NCBI RefSeq assembly: GCF_946479605.1 | Contig: NZ_CAMLGT010000059.1 | Span: 1 to 15,641, forward strand | Reading direction: 5' to 3' | DNA: 15,641 bases | DNA from: an uncultured Lacibacter sp. | Lineage (GTDB): Bacteria > Bacteroidota > Bacteroidia > Chitinophagales > Chitinophagaceae | Part shown: positions 6,849 through 14,646 of the stretch, piece after piece | How positions within the stretch are numbered: position 1 is the stretch's first letter | Layout of the letters: the number at the start of each line of letters is the position of its first letter | Position numbers and translations under genes: made by a program | The notes under the pieces: generated by a model | Told to the model about the DNA's origin: nothing | Database searches by the model: none | Seen by the model: the letters and a program-made list of their open reading frames with translations, nothing else

Positions 6849-8585
6849 ATGAAACGTTCTATTAAACAATATATCGCTGCAACTGCATTCAGCTTTTCCT
6901 GCCTGTTTGCAACTGCACAAAATGCCGATCAGATATTTAAAGCAGCAGGTTCGCCGGCTACACCAAAAGTTGCGGTTAGCTGGAACCGTTATTACGATCA
7001 TGCAGGTATTACAGAAATCCTGAAAAAAATAGCAGCTGCACATCCCGATCTTGCAAAACTGCAATCAATCGGCAAATCATTTAAAGGAAGAGATATCTGG
7101 TGCCTCACCATTACTGATTTCAAAAAAGGAAATGCTGATCAAAAGCCGGGCATGTATATCGATGGCAATATTCACTCCAACGAAGTACAAGGCGCTGAGT
7201 TTTCGCTTTACACCGCATGGTATTTAACAGAAACATTTAAAGACACACGTTTTATACAGGAACTGCTGGCCGATAAAGTATTCTATATTGTTCCAACGAT
7301 TAATCCTGATGGCCGTGACAGTTATTTTCATGAACCCAATACCGGAAGTTCACCACGTTCAGGCGTTCTGCCTGTTGACAATGATCGTGATGGTTTGACA
7401 GATGAAGATGGCTATGATGATCTTGATGGAGATAATGAAATACTGATGATGCGCCGTAAAAGTTCAACAGGACGTTACCGCATTGATCCTTCTGATCCAC
7501 GACGTATGATACAGGTAGGACCCGAAGAACAAGGCGATTATGAAATTCTTGGACTTGAAGGAAAAGATAATGATGGCGATGGCGTGGTGAATGAAGATGG
7601 TTACACATTTCAATACGATCCTAACCGGGATTGGGGATGGGGATGGCAACCAAACTACATTCAGAACGGTGCTTACAAGTATCCATTCTCGTTACCTGAA
7701 ACAAGAGCTGTAATGGATTTTGTCATGAAGCATCCGAATATTGCAGGTGCACAATCGTATCACAATGCAGGGGGTATGATCTTGCGTGGCCCCGGCGATC
7801 CTACAGACCAGGTAACTTACAATCCGCAGGATGTGCAGGTGTATGATATTATTGCACGCAAAGGTGAAGAGCTGATTCCCGGTTACCGTTATCTTGTTGT
7901 GCACAAAGACCTCTACCCTGCCTATGGTGGTGAACTTGATTGGTTCTATGGGGGCCGTGGTATCTACACTTACTCCAATGAATTATGGACACCTTATTTA
8001 ATGTTCAACAAAGATGCCACCCGTAACCCGCAGGATAACAGCAATTTTAATTTCGACCGGTACCTGTTGTTCAAAGATGCATTTGTTGATTGGCATGAAT
8101 ATGATCATCCACAGTATGGCAAAATTGAAATCGGCGGTTTCAAGAAAAACTTTGGCCGTGCACATCCCGGCTTTTTGTTAGAGAGTGATGCACACCGCAA
8201 CATGGCATTCACTATCTACCATGCTTATCACACGCCTTCGTTAAAAATTGATACCGTTACCGAAAAAGACCTGGGCAATGGATTGAAAGAGATCACAGCA
8301 ACAATTTCAAACAACCGTATTATGCCCACGCACAGCAGCCATGATCTGAAATATAAAATTGAACGCCCCGATTATATTTCCATCAGTGGAGCTAAACCAG
8401 TTGCAGGTATGATTGTTGAAAATGCAGACCTCAACATTACAAGGGAGCAAACAACCAATCCTGAACAGATCGAAGTGGCAAACATACCCGGCATGTCAAC
8501 TGTAACTGTTCGCTGGATCGTGCAAGGCAGTGGTAAATACGCAATTACTGTTGACAGTAAGAAAGGCGGCGTGGTGAAGAAATGA
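6849..8585 (+). CDS. M14 family zinc carboxypeptidase with calcium-loop inserts
   Basis: This is a secreted zinc carboxypeptidase, which removes C-terminal residues from peptides. I chose the ATG at 6849 because it gives a clean signal peptide (MKRSIKQYIAATAFSF, cleavage near ATA|Q). The ATG at 6825, eight codons upstream, overlaps the previous stop as TAATG and is the alternative. Numbering from 6849, zinc ligands are H109 and E112 in GNIHSNE and H305 in SYHNAGG. The substrate-binding pair is N259-R260 in DPNRDWGWGW, and the catalytic Glu is E378 in YTYSNELWTP. Two inserts rich in Asp (about 176-198 and 239-251, DxDxDG-type) look like calcium-binding loops. A beta-sandwich-like domain (from about 465) follows the catalytic domain. 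The specificity is unknown. It is paired with the inactive paralogue immediately upstream. Confidence 0.92.
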   Translation: MKRSIKQYIAATAFSFSCLFATAQNADQIFKAAGSPATPKVAVSWNRYYDHAGITEILKKIAAAHPDLAKLQSIGKSFKGRDIWCLTITDFKKGNADQKPGMYIDGNIHSNEVQGAEFSLYTAWYLTETFKDTRFIQELLADKVFYIVPTINPDGRDSYFHEPNTGSSPRSGVLPVDNDRDGLTDEDGYDDLDGDNEILMMRRKSSTGRYRIDPSDPRRMIQVGPEEQGDYEILGLEGKDNDGDGVVNEDGYTFQYDPNRDWGWGWQPNYIQNGAYKYPFSLPETRAVMDFVMKHPNIAGAQSYHNAGGMILRGPGDPTDQVTYNPQDVQVYDIIARKGEELIPGYRYLVVHKDLYPAYGGELDWFYGGRGIYTYSNELWTPYLMFNKDATRNPQDNSNFNFDRYLLFKDAFVDWHEYDHPQYGKIEIGGFKKNFGRAHPGFLLESDAHRNMAFTIYHAYHTPSLKIDTVTEKDLGNGLKEITATISNNRIMPTHSSHDLKYKIERPDYISISGAKPVAGMIVENADLNITREQTTNPEQIEVANIPGMSTVTVRWIVQGSGKYAITVDSKKGGVVKK

Positions 8586-8664
8586 AGTATGATGTAAGAA
8601 GTAAGAATCACAGAATCCTTTGTACATTGTTTCTGTTCTTTGCGCTACTAAAAACTATACAAAG

Positions 8665-8697
8665 AAAATCCTCACAGTTAAGTTGTGAGGATTTTTT
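8665..8697 (+). terminator. Rho-independent terminator after the M14 gene block
   Basis: A perfect 12-bp stem (AAAATCCTCACA at 8665-8676 and TGTGAGGATTTT at 8684-8695) with a 7-nt loop is followed by a T-rich tail. It lies 79 bp after the carboxypeptidase stop codon. It also argues against any gene reading through this point. Confidence 0.9.
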
Positions 8698-8698
8698 A

Positions 8699-8732
8699 TT
8701 GCAACCTCTTTACCGAAAGCTTTGTAATTTTC
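8699..8732 (+). promoter_or_regulatory. Possible promoter of the cyclophilin gene
   Basis: TTG at 8699-8701 and TAATTTTC at 8725-8732 (one mismatch to TAnnTTTG) are separated by 23 bp, the upper end of the usual spacing in Bacteroidota. They stand directly after the terminator and about 18 bp before the ATG at 8750. The match is weak. Confidence 0.35.
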
Positions 8733-8749
8733 AGCATCAACTATTCAAC

Positions 8750-9388
8750 ATGAGATCATTCCTGCTTTTTATATTTACTTCTTTTTTGCTTACACAGGCA
8801 AATGCACAGGTATTAAAAACAGATGCCAACCTGTTGAAACTAAAAGCACCTGAAACATTTAAAGCGGAGTTTGTAACATCAAAAGGCAATTTCACAGTGG
8901 AGGTTTACCGCAACTGGTCGCCCCTTGGAGCCGATCGGTTTTACCAGCTGATCCGCAGCGGTTATTATAACAACACGGTTATTTTCCGTGTCATCAAAGA
9001 CTATCTTGTTCAGTTTGGAGTAAGCGAGGATAAACAGAAGAACATTTTCTGGCAGGGAAAAAATCTGAAAGACGAACCTGTTGTTGGCTCAAATACCGAC
9101 AGCACATTATGCTTTTCAAGAGGCGCCCCCAACACACGTAAAACATCGGTGTTTATTAACCTCCGCAATAATCTCACCTACGATACCATCAGCACAGGCA
9201 ATGTAAAAGGTTTTGTTCCATTCGCAAAAGTCATAATTGGCATGGACGTTGTTCGCCAGTTCTTTTCTGAATACGGTAATGATGCCATGAAACCTGCCGA
9301 TTCCATTTATTTTAAAGGCAATAAATGGTTCATCAATAAATTCCCCCAGATCGACATTATCAAAGAAGCACGTATTTTAAAAGATTAG
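8750..9388 (+). CDS. Periplasmic cyclophilin-type peptidyl-prolyl cis-trans isomerase
   Basis: This 212-residue exported protein should catalyse cis-trans isomerisation of Xaa-Pro bonds and help proteins fold in the periplasm. The ATG at 8750 gives a textbook signal peptide (residues 1-19, cleavage ANA|Q). The longer reading frame from 8582 would translate through the terminator and is rejected. The cyclophilin domain spans about 38-175. FVTSKGNFTVEVY opens it, and FRVIKDYLVQFG contains R80 and Q88, equivalents of the cyclophilin A catalytic Arg and Gln. APNTRKTSVFINL carries F135, and GFVPFAKVIIGMDVV closes the barrel. The Phe-Met pair of CypA is Tyr-Leu here, a mild change. Sequence after residue 175 is an extra tail. 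Substrates are unknown. Confidence 0.93.
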   Translation: MRSFLLFIFTSFLLTQANAQVLKTDANLLKLKAPETFKAEFVTSKGNFTVEVYRNWSPLGADRFYQLIRSGYYNNTVIFRVIKDYLVQFGVSEDKQKNIFWQGKNLKDEPVVGSNTDSTLCFSRGAPNTRKTSVFINLRNNLTYDTISTGNVKGFVPFAKVIIGMDVVRQFFSEYGNDAMKPADSIYFKGNKWFINKFPQIDIIKEARILKD

Positions 9389-9495
9389 TGGTGGAGTTTT
9401 CCACAAATTTTGAGTTAAGCACGGGATTTGCTTTTATTCTGTTATCCCATATCCACATCAGTAGGGCTGTACACAACTTAAAAACTTACTTACTG

Positions 9496-9798
9496 ATGAA
9501 ACTACAGGTAACAAAAAACATTCAATTTACCCGGCTGATAAAAGCAGACGGACGCTTGCGTGAATTTAATTTCAGGAAACTTGGTGGATTACAGGAAGGT
9601 CTCTTTTCCGTAGACGTAGCCGATGAGCGTGGAAACAGGCTACTGTTTAAAATGCACAAGGAAGACAGTTTGTGGAAGATTGTGGATGGCTATGATTTGC
9701 CCGATTGGGTGACCTCGTCCTCTACGGTGTTGCATGAAAGGATCGAAGAAGTATTGAATACGCATCTTCCACAACAGGAAGAGCAGCAACAGCCGTAA
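9496..9798 (+). CDS. Small protein of unknown function (100 residues)
   Basis: The most likely start is the ATG at 9496. The reading frame extends upstream to 9388, but the extra 36 codons look like untranslated spacer and overlap the previous stop. The product is a 100-residue soluble protein without signal peptide or membrane helix. It begins MKLQVTKNIQFTRLIKADGRLREFNFRKL, then has a beta-rich segment (FSVDVADERGNRLLFKMHKED) and an amphipathic helix ending in a Gln/Glu-rich tail. I do not recognise the family with certainty, but the alternation of strands and the low-complexity end suggest a compact alpha/beta domain. It stands alone in direction and terminates at the bidirectional hairpin shared with the SusD-type gene. 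Confidence 0.65.
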   Translation: MKLQVTKNIQFTRLIKADGRLREFNFRKLGGLQEGLFSVDVADERGNRLLFKMHKEDSLWKIVDGYDLPDWVTSSSTVLHERIEEVLNTHLPQQEEQQQP

Positions 9799-9804
9799 TG
9801 AGAA

Positions 9805-9834
9805 AAAGCTGTTCAGGAAAACCCGAACAGCTTT
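9805..9834. terminator. Bidirectional terminator between convergent genes
   Basis: A 10-bp perfect stem (AAAGCTGTTC at 9805-9814 and GAACAGCTTT at 9825-9834) encloses a 10-nt loop. On the - strand it is followed by a run of five T, so it is a better terminator for the SusC-SusD transcript. On the + strand the tail is weaker (TTTGTCTATT). Confidence 0.82.
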
Positions 9835-9854
9835 GTCTATTGCACTTTACTTAC

Positions 9855-11294
9855 TTAATAACCTTGGTTCTGCTGGAGGTTCGGGTTCACTTTTATTTCA
9901 TTGAAAGGAATCGGGAACGTCCATGCTCTTGACGTAGATGTAATGTTGCAGTTATCAGCTCTTGAGCCATTAGCCACACCGCACTCTGCACGAACAATGG
10001 TTTTGGTTGACCGACGGATATCAAACCAGCGATGACCTTCGCCCAGCAACTCAACACGGCGTTGCAGCAGGATCGCATTCAATAAAGCAGCACCAGCTTC
10101 TGCACCATTGGCCACACCTCGGTTGGTGCGCAATGCATTCAGATCAGTTAATGCAGTTGGATCATTAGTACGTTGTTTTGCTTCGGCACGCATCAGTAAT
10201 AACTCACCCGCACGGAATACTTTAAAACTGCGGATGCCGGGATATTTCCAGCAAAGTGTGCGTTGCACACCTCCAAGTCCTGCTTGGTTAAAACGATTGA
10301 TACCAGGATCTGCATAAGCACCTCCCTGCCCCAACAGAATTGCACCCATGGCAGCGGTTACCCGATAGTTAGGACTTGTTCCACTAATGGCTCCCCCGGG
10401 ACGTAACGCATTGTCAGAAGGGATTGCCCAATAAACTTCTGACGAAGGTGCTGTTTCGCCTGCTGTAGAAAAAGCAGCTATATAGTTTGCAGAATTACCA
10501 ACAGGACGTAAAGACAACGCAATATTTGCGTCTGCTATTACAGCATTCCAATCGGAAGCATAATAGTTTACACGTGCCCGCATTGCATACACCACCACAC
10601 TGTCAATATAATTGCGTGATGTGTTGCCTGTTGTATTTCCACCATCACGGAAAGCAACCAATGCATCACTCAGATCTTTCAATATTGCATCGTAGTTTTC
10701 TTTTACTGTGTTTCGTGCAGGCAGATTAGCGAACGGCTTTTGCGGATCAAAAACTGTTACAAACGGTACACCTAAAGCGGTTGAGTTACGGCCAAACTCA
10801 GGAGCAAAATACCGCATCAGATCAAAGTGAGCATGGGCACGTATGGCCAATGCCTGTGCTTTAATGCGTTTTGCTTCCAGCTCCGTATCACCAGTTTCGT
10901 ATTTTTCAACAAATTTCAGCAAGTTGTTCACCCGTGAAATAATTTCATACGGTTGAATAAAGATTGCTGCTGCAGTTCCGTTATCAGAAGCATAGATCAT
11001 TTCGCTCATGATATTCCAGTTACCAAGGCTTTCAAGAGCCTCAACAAAATCATCACCCATCAGATCGGGTAAAGCACTCCAGCCGCTGGCTGTTCCTGAT
11101 GCACCAGGGTTTCCGTAATAGTTATTGCTCTGAAAACCATCGTATGCACCACGTAAAGCACTGCGTACATCATCAAAGGTCTTGAGGTCCGTTAATGAAG
11201 TATCAGGTACTGTATCCAAAGGTTTCTTACATGCCATGAATCCGGTAAGGAATAGCACAAACATGAAAGCACCTGTTTTTAGTGTCATCTTCAT
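9855..11294 (-). CDS. SusD/RagB family outer-membrane substrate-binding lipoprotein
   Basis: This 479-residue protein is the surface lipoprotein lid that captures ligand for its SusC channel. The signal peptide ends in GFMAC, with lipidated Cys at 22. Hallmarks visible in order are DLKTFDDVRSALRGAYDGF near the start, the TPR-like AQALAIRAHAHFDLMRYFA at 146-164, FKVFRAGELLLMRAEA, RRVELLGEGHRWFDIRRS, and the ending FNEIKVNPNLQQNQGY. These are characteristic of the family, and the length is within its usual range. It is encoded 19 bp downstream of the SusC gene, so it is co-transcribed and both proteins would form a SusCD pedal-bin transporter. The substrate cannot be told from sequence; a glycan is usual but peptides are also taken up by such pairs. 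No partner enzyme gene lies next to it. Confidence 0.97.
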   Translation of the reverse strand: MKMTLKTGAFMFVLFLTGFMACKKPLDTVPDTSLTDLKTFDDVRSALRGAYDGFQSNNYYGNPGASGTASGWSALPDLMGDDFVEALESLGNWNIMSEMIYASDNGTAAAIFIQPYEIISRVNNLLKFVEKYETGDTELEAKRIKAQALAIRAHAHFDLMRYFAPEFGRNSTALGVPFVTVFDPQKPFANLPARNTVKENYDAILKDLSDALVAFRDGGNTTGNTSRNYIDSVVVYAMRARVNYYASDWNAVIADANIALSLRPVGNSANYIAAFSTAGETAPSSEVYWAIPSDNALRPGGAISGTSPNYRVTAAMGAILLGQGGAYADPGINRFNQAGLGGVQRTLCWKYPGIRSFKVFRAGELLLMRAEAKQRTNDPTALTDLNALRTNRGVANGAEAGAALLNAILLQRRVELLGEGHRWFDIRRSTKTIVRAECGVANGSRADNCNITSTSRAWTFPIPFNEIKVNPNLQQNQGY

Positions 11295-11313
11295 ATCTTA
11301 AAAATTTCGTTCA

Positions 11314-14313
11314 TTAAAAATTTAAATTCAATCCAAAGTTCATACTGCGTAACGATGGATATTGTGCACCACTTACAGCTGCATTTGAATTAGCATCTGA
11401 GTTAACAATGGTTGATACTTCCGGATCCCATCCCTGGAACTTATGCCATGTGTACAGGTTTTGTCCTTGCACAAACAAACGCAAGCCCTGTATTTTCAGT
11501 TTTTGCGTTACACTCTTTGGTAAGGAATATGAAAGCATCACATTGCGCAAACGAAGGAAATCACCTTTTTCAAGGAAACGTGTTGTTTGGCCCTGTGTGG
11601 CTTCATCTATACGTGGGAAGTTTGTAACCTGTCCTGGGGTTGTCCATGCACTTAATGCATTGCGTGAAAAACCGGAAGTTGTGTATTGATAATACTCTAC
11701 ATTGTAACGAGCATTATTATAAACGTAGTTGCCTTGTGAGTACACAAAGAACGCCGACAGCTCAATACCTTTAAAGTTAAAGGTATTGGTAAAGCCACCG
11801 TTGTGCGGCGCATCACTTGTACCTAATACTGTCAGATCATTTGCATCGTAATCTTCTGTAAGTGTTTTACCATCTGCTTTCAGGTATTGCGAATTACCAT
11901 TGGCGGGATTAACACCTGCGTATTGAACAAGATAAAAACTGTTCAAAGGTTTGCCCACCTGCAATGCCTGGAAGCTTTTGAACAACTGGAATGTCTGGTT
12001 ATCAGGCAATGATTTAATGGTGTTCTTATTGTATGCATAGTTTGCATCAAAGGTCCATTTGAAATCTTTTGCATCAATGATCCGGAACGAAAGACTTACT
12101 TCCACACCTTGGTTTTCCATGCTGCCATTATTTGCAAGGATGGTGCGGTTACCACCACTGGTTGCAGGTGTGTTCGGCTCAAAGTACAATCCTGTTGTTA
12201 AGCTGTTATAATAATCAACAGTTGCTTTTATACGGCTTTTTAAGAACTCCATTTCCAAACCCACATTTGCTGTTCTTCTTTTTTCCCATGTGAGTTCAGC
12301 ATTACCAAGACGGTTAATGCTTAATGTACCCTGGCCACCATAAGTGCCACGGCCATATTGTTGAACATACGGGAATTCGCCAATACCATTTTGATTACCT
12401 ACTGCACCAAAACTTGCACGCAGCTTGAGGTAGTTGATAGCATTTACTTTAAAGAATGATTCATCTGAAATAAGCCAGCCTGCACCAACAGATCCGTATT
12501 GTGTCCAGCGGTTATCAGGGCTTAAGCGTGATGAACCATCTGTTCTTCCTGAAAGTGTGAGGAAATATTTGTTACGGAATGAATAATCAGCTGTTCCGAA
12601 ATAAGAAAGCAATGAACTGTTTTCAGGAAAGCCTCCACCAACAACGGGAATATATCCATTGGCAGCAGTACCGGCAACAAGACCTGCTTCATTATCAAAC
12701 GGAAGCAGCAAGCCATAACCTGTAAAGTTGAAACTGCGTCCTCTGCGACGGATGTACTCCGTAAACAATGAAGTAGTGAGAGTATGATCATCGTTTGTGC
12801 CAAACGAAGTTTTGTATGTAAGACTATTGGTGATCGTTGAACGGAAACGACGGTCAAGGCTTCTTGCAATAGCACCTTCACCGGCAAACGTACTACCGAA
12901 TGCAGCATTCTGTGCAGCAGCCTGAGTTCCGTTCTTTGTTATCCCAAATGCTTCTGTTTGTGAATAATCACCACCGGCATTCAAACGGTAGGTAAGATTT
13001 TTGATCCATGGAAAATTATATTCTACAAACACATTACCTGTTGATTTTAATTGCCAGCTGTTATCGCCATTCACCAGCAGTTCTTCAACAGGATTAAGCC
13101 AGAAGGGAAACTGTACTGAGTTTGCATAAGTACCATCATCGTTATACACTTTTTCATAAGGCAATGCCCATATCACCGTGTTTAACGGCGAACCAATACT
13201 CTGATCACCTTCAAACGTGCCACGGAATTTTGACCAACCACCAGAAAGATTTACACCAAACTTTATATCACGTTCTGCATGCGAAAGATTTAAACGGCCA
13301 TTGTAACGTTTTAAGCCGGTGTTAAGAGTTACACCTTCCTGGTCGAAATAACTGAACGAAGTGTAGAAGGTTGTTTTTTCGTTACCACCGCTTGCACTTA
13401 CCTGGTGCGATTGCATTTTTCCATCCTGGAAAACAGCATCGTTCCAGTTTGTGTTTACATTGCGGAACTCAGCCACTTCAGCCGGACTCCAGCCCCATGG
13501 ATTACCTGCAATGTTCATTTCAAAATCAAGCTTCTCCTGTGTGTTCATCAGCTTAAGTTTGTTTTCGGGTAAAGTTGATACACCAATTTGTCCATCGTAA
13601 GAAAAACGAACTTTACCGCTTTTACCTTTCTTAGTTGTAACAACAATTACACCATTGGCGCCACGTGAACCGTAGATAGCAGTTGATGCTGCATCCTTCA
13701 ATACAGATACACTTTCAAAATCGCCTTGGTTAATCGTGCTGAAATCGCCGGGCCTTACTTCTACCCCGTCAACAATGTAAAGCGGATCAACAGAACCGTT
13801 CACTGATGTTCGGCCACGAATAATCAGATCGGCATTACGTCCCGGTTGACCTGAACCTGATTTCACATTCAATCCCGGAGCCTGCCCTTGCAGTATCTGA
13901 TCGAATGATGCAATGGGTTGCGTGCGGATGTCATCGATCATTACTGTAGTTGCCGATCCGATGTTTGAACGTTTTGACCGTGCTGAATAGCCGGTAACAA
14001 CCACTTCTTTTAATGCACTTACAATTGCTGTTACAGTAACGTTCATTACAGCAGCATCAACCATCACTTCTTTACGTTCAAACGAAGTGCTGGAAAAAAT
14101 TAATACATCCCCTTGTTTTGCTTTGATGGAATAGTTTCCTTGTACGTCAGCAGTTGTACTGGTTTGTGTGCCTTTTACCTGTACAGTGGCAAAAGGTTGC
14201 GGCTCTCCTGTTTGCGAAGTGATCTTTCCAGTTACATTTTGCGCCTGCACAAAAGCAACACAGAACAGACCAATCACAAACGCAAGAAGAACCCGGAGGT
14301 TTTCTCTTGTCAT
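11314..14313 (-). CDS. SusC/RagA family TonB-dependent outer-membrane transporter
   Basis: This 999-residue beta-barrel transporter takes up oligomeric nutrients using TonB energy and pairs with the SusD lipoprotein. A signal peptide covers residues 1-24 (FVQA|Q). Next comes a carboxypeptidase-D-like beta-sandwich domain at about 26-100. EVVVTGYS at 103-110 is a TonB-box-like stretch. The plug domain at about 112-235 contains DQILQGQAPGLNV, LIIRGRTSVNG and YIVDGVEV, and closes with YGSRGANGVIVVTTKKG. The remaining roughly 760 residues form the barrel, ending NFGLNLNF with the C-terminal Phe typical of outer-membrane proteins. The length is usual for the family. It is the first gene of a two-gene unit, with a 333-bp gene-free region upstream shared with the divergent tex. 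No N-terminal sigma/anti-sigma signalling extension is seen. Confidence 0.97.
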   Translation of the reverse strand: MTRENLRVLLAFVIGLFCVAFVQAQNVTGKITSQTGEPQPFATVQVKGTQTSTTADVQGNYSIKAKQGDVLIFSSTSFERKEVMVDAAVMNVTVTAIVSALKEVVVTGYSARSKRSNIGSATTVMIDDIRTQPIASFDQILQGQAPGLNVKSGSGQPGRNADLIIRGRTSVNGSVDPLYIVDGVEVRPGDFSTINQGDFESVSVLKDAASTAIYGSRGANGVIVVTTKKGKSGKVRFSYDGQIGVSTLPENKLKLMNTQEKLDFEMNIAGNPWGWSPAEVAEFRNVNTNWNDAVFQDGKMQSHQVSASGGNEKTTFYTSFSYFDQEGVTLNTGLKRYNGRLNLSHAERDIKFGVNLSGGWSKFRGTFEGDQSIGSPLNTVIWALPYEKVYNDDGTYANSVQFPFWLNPVEELLVNGDNSWQLKSTGNVFVEYNFPWIKNLTYRLNAGGDYSQTEAFGITKNGTQAAAQNAAFGSTFAGEGAIARSLDRRFRSTITNSLTYKTSFGTNDDHTLTTSLFTEYIRRRGRSFNFTGYGLLLPFDNEAGLVAGTAANGYIPVVGGGFPENSSLLSYFGTADYSFRNKYFLTLSGRTDGSSRLSPDNRWTQYGSVGAGWLISDESFFKVNAINYLKLRASFGAVGNQNGIGEFPYVQQYGRGTYGGQGTLSINRLGNAELTWEKRRTANVGLEMEFLKSRIKATVDYYNSLTTGLYFEPNTPATSGGNRTILANNGSMENQGVEVSLSFRIIDAKDFKWTFDANYAYNKNTIKSLPDNQTFQLFKSFQALQVGKPLNSFYLVQYAGVNPANGNSQYLKADGKTLTEDYDANDLTVLGTSDAPHNGGFTNTFNFKGIELSAFFVYSQGNYVYNNARYNVEYYQYTTSGFSRNALSAWTTPGQVTNFPRIDEATQGQTTRFLEKGDFLRLRNVMLSYSLPKSVTQKLKIQGLRLFVQGQNLYTWHKFQGWDPEVSTIVNSDANSNAAVSGAQYPSLRSMNFGLNLNF

Positions 14314-14646
14314 GAATGATAAGGTTTAATGTGATTAATAATTACTGACCGCCAGTTTTTTTTACGACCAGTTTTAACAGTGTGCGAATAACGTACACTA
14401 TTAATAATTTGACATCACATGTTTATGTTATGCTGCGTTTTAACATGCTTGTTTTGAAGAGTGGTAAAAAAGTTATGATGAATGAATGGTCAATTGTTCT
14501 TTTTTTACCATAACGATGTTTTTTGTCATAAACCCGTCATGTGTTTGTATGAAAAACAGAAGCAGATGGTTTGATATGAACAACTTTTTTTTCTACCCAA
14601 GCCCCCCTATATTGCATCCCCTTTTAACAAGTTTAACTGAAGAAGA
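14314..14646. promoter_or_regulatory. Divergent control region between susC-type gene and tex
   Basis: This is 333 bp without a gene. No exact TAnnTTTG box occurs for the leftward gene. For tex, TATATTGC at 14608-14615 is only a loose match. Structures seen are a direct repeat CCAGTTTT at 14352-14359 and 14368-14375 (16-bp period), an imperfect 8-bp inverted repeat at 14379-14399 (AGTGTGCG/CGTACACT), and a 10-bp inverted repeat TGGTAAAAAA/TTTTTTACCA at 14462-14471 and 14501-14510. A homopyrimidine-rich stretch lies at about 14580-14607. These could be operator sites, but the evidence is only pattern. Confidence 0.4.

Noticed and set aside
8582..8749. N-terminal extension of the cyclophilin gene from an ATG overlapping the carboxypeptidase stop
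   Set aside because: It would be translated through the strong terminator at 8665-8697, and the ATG at 8750 gives a clean signal peptide directly ahead of the cyclophilin domain.
9391..9404. Small hairpin GTGGA/TCCAC just after the cyclophilin stop
   Set aside because: The stem is only 5 bp and there is no proper T-run, so it is not a credible terminator.
9388..9495. 36-codon upstream extension of the 100-residue protein
   Set aside because: The extra residues look like translated spacer and are unlike the rest of the protein; MKLQVTKN at 9496 is a natural start.
12522..12908. 128-codon leftward open frame in another phase
   Set aside because: It lies inside the SusC barrel region and has no independent start context or recognisable domain.
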